Assembly: GCA_027943245.1 (NCBI GenBank)
Contig: JANDJZ010000175.1
Span: forward strand, 37,381-101,380
Source: Acanthamoeba sp. SK_2022b
Taxonomy: Eukaryota; Discosea; Longamoebia; Acanthamoebidae
Length of the DNA: 64,000 nucleotides
Direction: 5' to 3'
Shown here: piece after piece, positions 38,744 through 50,021 of the stretch
Layout: every line of letters begins with the position of its first letter
Numbering within the stretch: position 1 is the stretch's first letter
The notes under the pieces: model-generated
The model's database searches: none
What the model was told of the DNA's origin: nothing
What the model saw: the letters and a program-made list of their open reading frames with translations, nothing else
Position numbers and translations under genes: made by a program

Positions 38744-39485
38744 CTACTGCTCTCTTCTGATCTCGATGAAGAAGGAGGTGGGCACATCGCCTTCGGCCTC
38801 CTCCTTGAAAAACAGAATTGCCACCCTTTTATCGGCGATCTTGATATTGACCTGCGTGATGCGCAAGTTAGGTGGTGGCAAGTGACAGCACCACGAAGGA
38901 AAAGGGGACAAATGGTGAGTGCCTCACCTGGTCGAGGTAGGCGCCTATCTCTTGGAGAACCTGTTTCTCCAGTGCTCGGAACTTGTGCTCTTTGTGAAGG
39001 TGGAGAGGCACGGCGAGGATGGTGTACGACAGCAGGTTGCCGGAATAGAGTCTCTTGTTCTCCTTAATGACGACCGACCACATCTCGTTGAGCTTGCCTA
39101 CCACTTTCTGCCACTCTTCCTCTGAAAGGAGAGGAGTCGTCAGAGCCAAGTAGCTGGTCCCAGTCCAACAACCATCAGCATACCAGGCACTCGATCTTTA
39201 AGAATAGACGGGTAGTTCGTTGGGTAACTTCCGTACAGTTGCCCATTCTCCGCGTCAATCTGAAGCGTCTCCAAGTCGCATGGTTTGACTTTGCCCTGAA
39301 CGCTGCACCCGTGGTCAGCGCTCCCACACCTGTTATCGCCATGACAATTGACAGCCACTGGCACATCCGCACCTTTCCTTTTGAAGGGTAACGAATAGGT
39401 CGTTCAATCCTTGCGCAGTAATGTTTAGGGAGGTGGAGAGGGTAAGTCTCCCAGTACGCAGCGGGATCTTTGCGAGATCCTCCAT
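38744..39485 (-). CDS. Small protein, possibly Golgin-A7/ERF4-like
   Basis: Exons read right to left: MEDLAKIPLRTGRLTLSTSL leading to GLNDLFVTLQKER; then GKVKPCDLETLQIDAENGQL with YPTNYPSILKDRVP; then EEEWQKVVGKLNEMWSVVIK with SYTILAVPLHLHKEHKFRAL and LEKQVLQEIGAYLDQ; then VNIKIADKRVAILFFKEEAE ending TSFFIEIRREQ. The order (FPxxL start, helix with LN, hydrophobic helix, KVLxxI-like helix, then an LEI-type strand) recalls the Golgin-A7/ERF4 family, the partner subunit of Ras palmitoyltransferases. The similarity is structural and by eye only, and the start and first intron are tentative. If right, it would act at the Golgi or plasma membrane in S-acylation. Otherwise treat as a conserved hypothetical protein. 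Confidence 0.4.
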
Positions 39486-39651
39486 CTTCTTCAAAGCCAG
39501 GACAGTGAAAGGCGGCCAGCCCAAAATAAGCAAAAAGGTTTAAAAACAAAACGTTTTTGTAGACAAGGGAAAAGTTATTCGAATGATGAGGCAGCAAACC
39601 GTAATCGGCCTCGGGGTAGTGTTGTCTTCCTTTTCTTTCTCTCCACGACGC

Positions 39652-40667
39652 TCAGGAGATGCGTACATGGGGGCAGTCCTTGGTCAGCGCCAACGTCTCT
39701 CTCCTAAAGTGAGGCCCCTGCGGGAAGAACACTTGCTGCAGGCTATCCCGCCGCAGTCGTACCAGCCTACGTGCACAAGTGCAGAAGGCGGGAAAAGGTG
39801 AGCGCACCATACTGGAGAGGGGCATCACACAAGAAGGGTTACCTCGATGCGGCGGATGGCGTGATCTGGTCGCACTTCTTGAAGCTGAGGGACTCGAGAG
39901 CGAAGCACCGCGCGAGGTCGGCCATGGCACGATCGGTGATCGGGCAAGCGTAGAGGGCAAGCTTGCGCAAGGTCGCAGCACAGCAGAGCGAAACCCATGA
40001 CAGCACGTCGTCATCGGCGTTGGGACAGCTCGTGAGGTGCAGTTCCTTGAGCCCTCGCCGGTAGCCTGGCCCCGTACAATCAGTGTCCGCTGAGTACACC
40101 AAACGAGGCTAAGTGACGCGCACCCATGCCAGCGCTGTCGGCAGATGTCAGTCCGGACAGGATGTGGTGCATTTGGGCTCCGTTGATGCTGCTGCACGAC
40201 AGGTGTAACGACTCTAGGTCGAGGCACACGAGTGGTGTCAACTCCGCGCTGCCTGTAACGTCTGTACAGCGGGCAAAAAATTGTGTGTTAACAGATGTAC
40301 CTCGCATGGATCGCGGCGACGGGAGTGTGTGAATTCACGAACCCAAGGGTCTGTCTACGTAGAGCGAGAGAGTTCGCAGACTGGGCAGGTGCCTTGCCAG
40401 GAGCCACAGGGCACTGTCGCTCACCTTGCACAGACTTAAGCTCTCCAACTTAGGGCAGCCTGCCACCAACAGCGCCACTGCTCGGTCAGCCAGTAAGGAC
40501 GGATTGCGCAGCATGAGGTCTCAAAACTCACCCAGCGCAAGGCTACCCACGTGCTCGTTTTCAAATGCCTGGCCGACGCCAACATCGGTGGGCAGCAACA
40601 TCAAATAGAGGTAGCGGAGCTGATTTTCCCGCTCAAAACACCTGTAACGGCACACACGTTCAATGTT

Positions 40668-40717
<50 letters not shown>

Positions 40718-42146
40718 TGCACAGGCGTACGTCAGTGTGTCGGACGTGGCCAGGGTGGCTGACAGATCCTTGAGGTGCGGGCACTGCTGCAAGAGGAACG
40801 TCAGCGCCTCCTTGTCGATTGGAGTAGGCGAGTTTGACAGGCCTAAAGTACGCAAATCTTAGAACGACAACACATGTTCGAGTCAGAGCGTGTAGGCGAG
40901 ATCATTCGGCACAAATACCGGAGAGAGGAAAGCGGTGAGGGCGTACTGGTGCACACAGAGGCTATGTACATGAATGTGGAGCGAGGGAGCGCGCAATTGT
41001 TGAAATCAAACCGTCGCAATTTGGCACCAGCATTCTGTGGCGTGAGGTGGAGGAAGCACTCGCCCTGTATCTGCATTCCCAATCCGATGCGCAGCACCTC
41101 CAGCGCCGTGCAATGGTCCACCACGTCAGCGATCGCTGCGTAAACGAGAGAGAGAGAGAGAAAGCCCATGTCAGCGTCCCTGGAGCCTGTAGTGGACCAC
41201 TTGACGCACCTTCGTCGGTGACTAGGCTGCAATCGTTGAGCCACAGCGAGGTAAGGGTGGCATGAAGAGGCGCACGGGCGATGGTGTGGACGAGCTCGGA
41301 GGTGATGTGTTCCATGCACCCGAAAGTTGTGAGGGTCAGTTCTCTCAGGTTGATGCAGGCCTCCACCAGCTGCAGCAGGGTCTGGCCTCCCAGCGCCGCG
41401 TTCCTATTCAGCCGCAGCGTCTACGAGCACCGCGCACGTGAGAGAGACCCACACGCATGGTCGGTCATCGCACTGAAGGAGATCAGGGAGAGGACGCACT
41501 GTAAGGCGTGAGGCAACGGAAGAATTGTTGATCAAAGGCAGGACGCCAGCTTCCGTGATGTAGACCGCTGACTCCACTTCGATGCCCCGGAGCTGCGGCA
41601 GCCCCGCTACCAACGCGCGGAGCTCCCCGTCCCGCAAGCTGCCCACCACCTGGCCAAGACCGACTCTCGATTATTATTATCACAGAGATAAATAAACAAA
41701 TATAAAAAGTTGATAATTATTATTCAATTTCGTGCTTTAAAAAATAATATATATATTATTTTTTATTTAAAAAATGAACATGGCAAGGGCCTTACGATGT
41801 GGTTGAGGGACGGGCAAGCGTGAATGATTTGTGCTACGAGCCAGGCATGAAGATGGAGCGGCGCCGCGCGCACGCCAGAGGCATCTCCTCCTGAAACGTC
41901 GAGTGCCAGCATTGGCACTTCGCCGTCCGCCTGCCCAGCGACGGGTCTAACGCGGTGACGAAGGAGGGGAGTAAAGTCCCACTGCTCGTCCGAACCCACG
42001 GCGAAGAGGTTGCGCCGCACCATGCACTCCCAAAGGGCGTCCCACACGGGCGGCGCTGCGCTGGTGCGTTCCAAGGCACTGGCGTGATGCTTATAGTGGC
42101 GCGCCACCACCTCCACACACTTGGCCTCCAGCCTCTGCACCGACAT
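39652..42146 (-). CDS. Leucine-rich-repeat protein (AMN1/F-box-LRR type repeats)
   Basis: Cysteine-containing LRRs of the kind found in AMN1 and F-box proteins: CINLRELTLTTFGCMEHITS, LTSLWLNDCSLVTDEG, HCTALEVLRIGLGMQIQG, KLESLSLCKVSDSALWLLAR, LPSLRTLSLYVD, GLKELHLTSCPNADDDVLSW, LRKLALYACPITDRAMADLA and ALESLSFKKCDQITPSAAS. The N-terminal segment from the ATG at 42146 (MSVQRLEAKCVEVVARHYKH) is not recognised; I cannot see a clear F-box. Repeats of this class usually give horseshoe protein-binding surfaces, often as ubiquitin-ligase substrate receptors, but that role is inference. The last exon(s) after 39840 and the stop near 39652 are uncertain. An A/T-rich intron (about 41680-41775) and a CGCA microsatellite intron interrupt it. 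Confidence 0.65.
40671..40716. repeat. (GCAC)n tetranucleotide repeat in an LRR-gene intron
   Basis: About 11 GCAC units with one variant near the end. Confidence 0.9.
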
Positions 42147-42286
42147 AATGTCTCCTATCTGCTTGGGTGTGCCTGCGCCCACGACGTTGGGACTTTGTGG
42201 GTGGTGGGGTGACCTGGAAATTCAAGGAAGGGACATTTTGGCGCCAAAAAAAAGGGTGTTGTGCATTCGGTGAACGGTTGCCGCGA

Positions 42287-43865
42287 TTACTGCTGCTCGC
42301 GCGGGTTAAAGCCGCCCTTGCTCTTGGGCAGGTAGGCCCTCTTCTCGTGCAGCTCCCTCTCCATCCACCAGGTGGCGCCGTGGGGCATCTTCTTCTTGGC
42401 CTCCTCGAGATAAGCCTCGGCCTCCTCGAGCTTCCTGCGGGCCTCCTCGACGGCCTCCTCGGCCGCGGCCTTGGCCTGCTCGGAATGCTGCCTGGCTTGC
42501 TCCGCGCTGGCTCTCGCCTGCGACGCCTGGCGAGCTGCCTCCTCGGCGCTGGCCCTGGCCTGCGACGCCTGATGGGCGGCCTCCTCAGCCTGGGCTCTGC
42601 GCCACAGATCCAAAGAGTCAGTCGGTCGGTCGGCGGAGAGACTGTGAAGGAGAGAGGGGAGAGTAGAGTGGAGGAGGCACCTGGCCTGTTCGGCAGCGGC
42701 GCGGGCGGCCGAGGCCTGTTCGGTGGCCTCCTTGGCCGCCTGAGCAGCGCGATCGGCCTTCTTGACGGCAGCCTCCTGGGTGATCTTGGCGCGCCTCAAG
42801 GGAAGCGGGTCGGACGAGAGGTGCTGGGCGAGCTCGTTCTTGGCCTTGTTCTTCTGCACGATAGAGCCCTCCTCGGAGAGCCTCTGCAGCTCGGCTGTGC
42901 GGCCGTTGAAGGCGTCCTCCTGGGCCTTGAGCTCGTTGAGCGCGGCCTCGAGCTCGGCCTTGGCCGCCCGCAGCTCCTCCTCGCGCGTGCGGGCGTCGGC
43001 CTCGCGTGACTTGGCCTCCGACTCGGTACGCTTGGCCTCCTCCGCCGTGCGCTGGGCCTCGGCCTCACGCTTCTTGGCCTCGGCCTCGCGCTCCTTGGCG
43101 TCGGCCTCGCGGCGCTTCGCCTCGGCCTCCTGCGCGGTGGCAGCGCGGAGGGCCTCCGCGGCTTCCTGGTTGCGGGCCTCGGCCGCCGCAAACGCCTCCG
43201 ACACCTCGTCGAGGAACTTCTGCGCCTTGGCGATCTCCTCCCTGCTGCCCTGCAATCGAACAACCCAACAGCAACAGCAACAGCAACATCACAACCATAA
43301 CAACCATAACAAGAAGAAGGGTCAGCTCTCAACGTTCAACGCATGCAGCGAATAGGAGCCGATGAGAGGAGAGACCTGAGGAGCGTTGACGAGGGTGTGC
43401 CAGTCAGCGTTGTACTTGAAGATGAGGAGGTGCGTGAGCGGGACGCGCTTGACCTGGCCCACGATGGCCCCGGTGGACCTCAGCTTGTCACGCATAGCCT
43501 GCACAGTGAGGGTCTCTTTGAAGAACTCGAGGAAGCGGTGGGCCTGGAACTCGTCCAGGTCCGAACCCTCGGCACGCTTGGCCTCATCGAGCTCGACGGC
43601 CTTGTGCACGAACGACCACACCTTCTCGGCCTCCTTCTGCGCGAACTCCTGCTCGTACAAACTCCGTAAGTTAGCCCACGGGCACACGAGACTTCTAAAC
43701 AGTAAGAACGAAAAAAGCGACGAACGTCGCGAAAGATCGGATTTGTGGGTGGGTTTGGGGACTCCAGATGAGCAGAGTCATTGTTTTTTTTTTTTTTTTT
43801 TGTCTGTGTTTCATTGTTTTCCCAATGCATTGTGTTACGCTGTCTGGAGACTCGAGTCCCGACAT
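42287..43865 (-). CDS. Ala/Glu-rich coiled-coil protein with conserved N- and C-terminal boxes
   Basis: Function not recognised. An N-terminal ~110-residue helical region (SLYEQEFAQKEAEKVWSFVH, RFLEFFKETLTVQAMRDKL, GQVKRVPLTHLLIFKYNADW followed by HTLVNAPQ) precedes ~280 residues of coiled coil made of Ala/Glu/Lys/Arg heptads, including repeats of QASQARASAEEAARQ. It is broken by a more conserved patch (AQHLSSDPLPLRRAKITQEA) and ends with a compact box ATWWMERELHEKRAYLPKSK before the stop. The KYNxDWxxLV box followed by an Ala/Glu coiled coil resembles a group of amoebozoan cytoskeletal/calcium-response proteins, but I cannot name it. The ATG at 43865 (MSGLESPDS, then a GTAACA donor) is the best start candidate; the first splice junction is not resolved. 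Confidence 0.55.
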
Positions 43866-43987
43866 CTTTGTGTGCTGTTGGCGAGTGCAGTGGGTGCGGT
43901 AGCGCTGGCCTCGCAGTTTCACGTTGCGCTAAGTAGCTCATTGGACCAACCACATTACACAAATTGCCGGCAACTATATTTTCGTTT

Positions 43988-46900
43988 TCAATTTATCTCC
44001 TCCTGGTCGCGGACAGCTTTGTTGAAGTGGTCGGTCATGGTGGCGAAGATGGGCGACACCTCGGTTAGAGGCGCGAGCTGGGCCAGCAGCTGCCGCATGA
44101 TATCGTAGTGGCCCATCTCTTGCAGGATTTCGAGGACGCGGTTGAAGGTGGGCTTGTTCTCGTACAGCATAAGGTTGTTCTTCTCGCGTCGGTGCAGCTC
44201 CACGAAGTCCATTATGAGGGCGAGCGTGCCCTCCCGGTCGCCTGCGATCCACTTGTTCTCCACACGGAGGCCGTAGATGAAGATCCGAGACATGTTGTAG
44301 GACTGTGCCGAGAGGCAGCGCTCGCCGATCTCCGTGCCCTGGTAGAGGATCAGCAGCTCCTCCTCGAGCAGCAGGAGCTGATCGGTGAAGTACTGCGCGA
44401 TCCGGACCACGTCTTTGTGGCCCAGCCCCTTCTCCTTCAGACTCGTCAACGGGGACATGAGCTCATCCGCCGTGATCTCATCGTTATGCTGCTGCTGATG
44501 GTGGTGGTGGTCGGCGCTCTCCTCGTGCAGTCCGTCCTCGGTCTGCTTGGCCGTCGGCTTCGGAACAAGAAGGCCCAGCAGGCGCGCCAGCGCACGGCCG
44601 CCTCCGCGGCTCTTGGTGTATTCACGCTCGTCTTCCTCTGACTCCGCCGGTGCAGCTTGCTCGGGGGGATGCGCCAGTGCCAGCTGCGGCCGCCTGGATG
44701 CGGCGGTCTGGCGCAGCTTCTCGAGGTTGTTCATGGCGTCCATGAGATGCACGATGGCGAACAGAACGGCGTAGAGGGTCTTATGCGTGCGTCGCGCGCT
44801 GGAGTAGTTGAGCCAGCTCTGCTTCTGCTGTTGGATCTGCTCATGGAAGTTGAGCTCCGACTGGATGATCTCCTCCCATGACTTGTCCTGCTTGCTCGCC
44901 GCCCCGGCCGACTCGTCGCGAGCGGGTTGTGCATCGGTATCAACGTCCTCCATGAAGAACACCGCCTTCGAGCAGCGGCTATAGATGTCGCTGGCGAGCG
45001 CGCCCAGCCGGCGGCAGATCTGATTAGCCAAAGTGAGGTAGTAGATCGTGACCCGCCATCCCTCGGCCTCATCGTGCGCGTAGAACCGCTCGGAAAACCC
45101 CATGGGCACCAGCGCCTGCGCCACCGAGTAGTCCGTCATGTCGAATACGTCGGCCAGGTGCTCTTTCGCCGTTTGGAAGAAGTCGCGCGCGTGTGCAATG
45201 TGTCCCGATATCATCGCACCTGTACACCGCCACCCCCCCCCCAACAATGGTACCAGCAGCGTGAGGGACGAATGGGCGGGGCGGAAAGAGGGGGGGCGGA
45301 ACTGTTACCAAGGGAGAGAGCAAAGTAGACGTTCAAGGAGAGAGCACTTCTCTCCTCGGCACCTTCCTTTGTGCAGAGTATGTAGCGGACATTGCTTTCC
45401 TCGAGCGCGGCGGGGTGCATCGGGCACTGGATGTAGTACGACTGCCGGTAGTGGTGCATGAAGTGAGCGGCGAGCGCCATCACATAAAGGTGCGTCGACT
45501 CGCCCGACGCCGGCCACAGCGGACTCGGCTTAACATAGAGCAGGCTCGGGTCCACAGGTGGCGCATTCACGCGTGCCTGAGCCGCCGACGCCTGCGTATA
45601 GGGATCGTTCATCGCTTGATGGTGGAAAAGGAGGCAATCAACATGAGCAGCCACGCTTTAGCCAACAAACAAACAAACAAACAAACAAACAAACAAACAA
45701 ACAAACAAACAAACAAACAAACAAACAAACAAACAAACAAACAAACAACACAAACAAACAAACAAACAAACGATGCCCCCTTGCAGGTCGGCGTGGTGCA
45801 AGCGTTACCCAGATGGTCGGTGAACGTGGGGAACGAGTAGCTGAGGTCGATGGGGAAGGGAACGGGTGCCGGGACGAAAGCAGGCATCGACGGCTGCGGC
45901 ACATCCGAAGTTGGCGTCGTCGACACGAGCAGCGAAGCTATGCTTCCGCGTTGGAGGTGCGGAGAGGCGGGGGCAGGCAACACGGAGCTATCGTGCTCGT
46001 CCCTGGACACAGCTGCTGACGATGAAGAGGCTGACGATGACGAAGAGCTGGGCGTTGAAGCAGACGAAGAGGAGGAGGAGGAGGAGGAGGAGGAAGAACA
46101 TGGAGAAGGGGCTGCAATGGGCGCAGAATGCGGCATGATGTACCCAGCAGCGAGCGGAGATGGGGTGGGCTTCTTGCGGAAGTTGTAGTAGTGCACAACG
46201 TTGGCGCCGCGACGCCCGAGACGGCGTGAGCTGATGGTGGGGAACACCATACGCACGAGCTTGCCAAAGATGGCGGCCGTTGTGGAGTTAAGGCTGTACT
46301 TCTGACAGAAGTCGCAATACTCCGCGTAGACATCGCGCCTTGCCACACTCCCGCCCTCGGACATCTCATACGTGCTCGCTAGCCTGGTTGAGGGCCGGCG
46401 ACAGTTAGAGCACGGAAGAAGAAGAAGAAGCACCTTCATTCTTTTTTTGAACCGAACAAACAAAAAGAGAAAATATCATCTGAAAAAACCTTCTCCCTTG
46501 AGAATGAATGGTTAATGTAACATCACTTAGCATCGTTACCGGTGGCAATTTGCGATTCAAGATTGATTTAAGACCAATGTGGGCTCGAGAGAGGAGAGAG
46601 GCTGGAGAGTACCAGGCGAGGGTGAGTTGCTGCCCTGCTGAATCCATGGATGCAGGTGGGACGAAGAGATGTTCACCTGCGCGTCGGAGGCGCAAGTTGC
46701 GAGCAGCGAGAGGGCCGGAGACGCGTGTCGCGTTTGTTGTTGGAGGAAAAGGACCACGACCGGAACGAGCCTTCCGTTCTCCTTGCAACGCGTTGGCGCG
46801 ATTGTGATCACGCTCCTTTTCCCTTTCTTTTTCTTCTCTTCCGTTGCATAGAGAGAAATTTGTTTTTTGGTTCTTCTTGTTATTATTATTATATTTAAAA

Positions 46901-48963
46901 AACCCGGTTGGAGCTGTACAGCACAGGCAAGAGAGACATGGACCTTGCTGGTTCACTCTCCCGAACCAGCAAAGTAGTTGTAGATGGACGCGAGCAGCAG
47001 GTACGCACTGGACAGAAAAGAGGTAGATCTCAGCAAAAGCGCCTCTCACGGCGAGATAGAGTGAAACCATCAGATGGTGGTTGTAGTACCTCAATATTTT
47101 GACGCCAATCGTAGTCTGCGCGCGCAGCAATGCGACGCATAGGTGCAGCAGGGGTGGATGTGAGCGAAGAGGAACATTAAGAGAGGAAGCGGAAGAAGAA
47201 GAAGAAGAAGAAGACGTACGGCAGTACACAGTAGCGGGATCAGGACACCAAGCCAGGAGGTGAGGACAGTCCGCCACGAGTTATGAGCAAGGCGCGGTGC
47301 CGGTTGGAGCGGCTGCTGTCCTGTCAATGTGGAGTCGCCTCGCTTGTCAAGAGAATCGAGAACATCGGTCGGTTGTAGAGCTTGTACGGCGGCTGGCGTA
47401 GTGATGAGCATCACCTCTCGGTTGCTCTGCCCCGACGTGCCGAGATTGCTCTGCGCGCTCACCTTGAGCGAGTAGGAGAGCCTGTTGTCGCCGTGGTATT
47501 GGGTGGCCTTGCCCATGGATCGGAACGCCTTGATGGCAGATGGCGATACAGACGGCGATGAAGTTGGTGATTGCGACGACGAAGGGGCCGGCGAGTCAGC
47601 CGAAGACGGACCGGGAAGGTCAACGTGGGCTGGCAACGGAGAGGACGACAAGGAAAAGGAGGGGTCGAGGACGTCCTCTTGGGTTGGTGCGCTCCAGGCG
47701 GCATCGGTGCACAACTGGCTCGATGGTTGCCGAACTTCTGGCGACTTGATGATGCTGAACTTGTACCTGTCGTTAGTTTGGGGGGGGGGGTCGATTAGGC
47801 TCAGGCTCTCTCTCTCTCTCTCTCTCTCTCAGCGACAGCCCACTCTGTCTCCCACTTACACCACAAGCAGAAGTGGGGAGGTGGACAGACAAAGAGGGAT
47901 CAAGAGGTGCACCCAACAAGAGCTTGGTGCTCGCCTGCCGACTTCATCAGCACGGTTATGACGTCCCTGAAGAGAAGAAGGTCAATGAGAAGAATGCACC
48001 ACTAATACCACACAACTTACGTCTCATTGAGACACGCCTCTCGCTTGCCACGCGGTACCTGTGGGTGAGCTCATACTCCTGGTCTTTGCACAGGAGGTCG
48101 CCGTTGAGATACGTCCCGTTTGCTGTGGTGTGCACGTGAGAGGCGCATAAGATTTATTTGAAAGACATAATAAAAAAAACACAACAACAAATTACCACAC
48201 AAAATAAAAAACGGAAAATAAAATAAAATAAAATAAAACACACACACACGCCTGGACAGCACTGGGTGTGTGCTCCAGAGGGCGGGCACGCACCAGAGAG
48301 GTCCTTGAGAAAGAAGCACGGTTCGTCCCTGGCAGACGCACTACGTCGCCGCTTGGCACTTCCCTCAGTGGGTTTCTTTGTGGCCAGCGTCGTGCGCACG
48401 GCACAGCGAATCTCAAAGTGCTGTCGGCTGATTCGCTCAAGCCCAACAATCGATCGGAAGCTGTCGGACTTAGCGAACTGTTCGCGCCCGAGGCTGAAAA
48501 TCTTACCTGGCCGCCACCTCTTCTGTATGACCACCTGCTTGCTTTGGCGCTGCACCGCCTCTCCGATCAGCTGCAGCTGGTACCCAAAATAGCCCGTGTA
48601 GTCGTCTGGCCCTTCGCTACTACTGTTGTCTTCCACTTTAGTTGTAGTAGCCTTTTCGTCGTTCGAAAGGTTCTCGAGCTCCATCGTGATTTCCTCAGAA
48701 TCATCGTCACCTTCCTCTTCCAAATTCTCGTTTTCGTTCCTCTTTACCTTCTTCCTGCTGTTGTGACCACCATCTGTGTTTGTGTGTGGTTCTGTCATGC
48801 TGTCGTGTTGCCTCTTCACACCTCGAGGTGGCGGCCTCGATTCTCGAGCGGGGCTTCGCTCGAAGCATCCATCGACTTCTTCTTCTTCTTCTTCTTCTGC
48901 AGCATTTGCCCGATTTTGTGCGCGCTTTCGCTTGTGGCCTCGAACCCCCACAACATCCTCCAT
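43988..48963 (-). CDS. FHA-RFX fusion transcription factor
   Basis: Predicted nuclear regulator combining a phosphothreonine-binding FHA domain with an RFX winged-helix DNA-binding domain (X-box type). Starts MEDVVGVRGHKRKRAQNRAN with acidic, Lys-rich low complexity. FHA motifs: FSLGREQFAKSDS, LERISRQHFEIRC, CFFLKDLSG, NGTYLNGDLLCKDQEYELTH; the last strand YKFSIIKSPEV is joined in phase across an intron. After a ~150-residue Ser/Pro linker, the RFX domain starts SWRTVLTSWL, splits by a ~830-bp intron, and continues ASTYEMSEGGSVARRDVYAE then YCDFCQKYSLNSTTAAIFGK and VRMVFPTISSRRLGRRGANV. A poly-Ser/Glu region follows. The ~550-residue C-terminus (VMALAAHFMHHYRQSYY, SVAQALVPMGF, TIYYLTLANQICRRLG) looks like the middle-homology helical region of fungal zinc-cluster regulators. 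All junctions checked keep phase, so one gene is likely. Confidence 0.75.
45664..45771. repeat. (AAAC)n repeat in the FHA-RFX gene
   Basis: About 26 AAAC units (TTTG on the coding strand) with one AACAC break. It lies in the intron between the exons ending FPTFTDHL and starting AMNDPYTQAS. Confidence 0.95.
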
Positions 48964-49187
48964 GTTGTTGTTGTTGTTGTTGTTGTTACCTCTGTTATGT
49001 TTTTTTCATTTTCAGAGAGATTAATACTATATCAATCCCGGAAATTCTCGGGTGCCGAGAAAAGGGGATCTGTAATCGTGCTGGCCAAACGTGTCTCCGG
49101 GAACCGCCAAGCCTCGCGCCAACCCTACGCACCACCACCACCACGAACACCTGTTGCCCACCAAGAAGAGACTCACGGACCACGAGC
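48964..49187. promoter_or_regulatory. Divergent promoter FHA-RFX / receptor gene A
   Basis: 224 bp between two divergent start codons. A (GTT)n run (about 48968-48987) lies immediately upstream of the FHA-RFX ATG. A CCACCACCACC stretch lies near the receptor start. No defined elements recognised. Confidence 0.45.
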
Positions 49188-49986
49188 ATGCCGCGAGCGT
49201 TGTCCACCGCAGCTGCTCTTGTGATTGTCCTGCTCTTGGCACTCGAAGCGGGTACCGGTGGCACCTTCCCTTGCTGCCCCCTGGAGCGAAGAGGCTCAGA
49301 AAGGGGAAACGACGCGTTTGACACCTTACCCAACACAACTGTCGCGGGGGGTGTTGTGCAGTGGTGGGGTTCAACATGACGCTGCTGCACACACAAGACA
49401 CATACGGTTCGGTGGTGGCCGTCTCGAAGCAGAACGTTGCCTGCGCCCCCTTTGCCAACGGCACCTATCCCGCCAAATGCTACGGTGGCCTGGGCCGCCG
49501 CCTGACCTACATCAACGATGTGCGGGCCTCGCACACCAACGTGCTCCTCATCGACACTGGCAATTTCCTCACGGGTACGAAGAAGCCCGTTGACGCTTTT
49601 CCTTTCTTCGGTTTTCGATCCAACACACACACGAACATGTACAAAACTAGAAAGTGGAAGGGAACTCTCTCTCTCTCTCTCTCTTCTTACCCTTCTCACT
49701 GTGGTGGACCAACGTGGCAACGTCTGTGCAGACTCGCCTCTCGAGGCGGCTGGCGGACCGTTGGCCATCGGCCAGTTCTACAACACTCTCGGTGCGCTTG
49801 GGAGCTTTTCTTCTTACCCTCCTTGAGTCTCGTGTGCCATGACGATTTTGACAGCCGCAATATTGAAGAATCCAACGGTAACCGTCCGACCCCATGCAGG
49901 TTACGACGTTCTGAAGCTTGGGGACCACGACGTGGCAGACCCAGCAAAAGTACAAACGTCCTGGAGTCGCGTATTGGGGGAGGTTC

Positions 49987-50021
<35 letters not shown>

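Noticed and set aside
40671..40784. Arg-Ala-Cys-Val repeat frame
   Set aside because: Reading of the GCAC microsatellite in an LRR-gene intron.
45609..45904. CLFV repeat frame
   Set aside because: Reading of the (TTTG)n intron repeat in the FHA-RFX gene.
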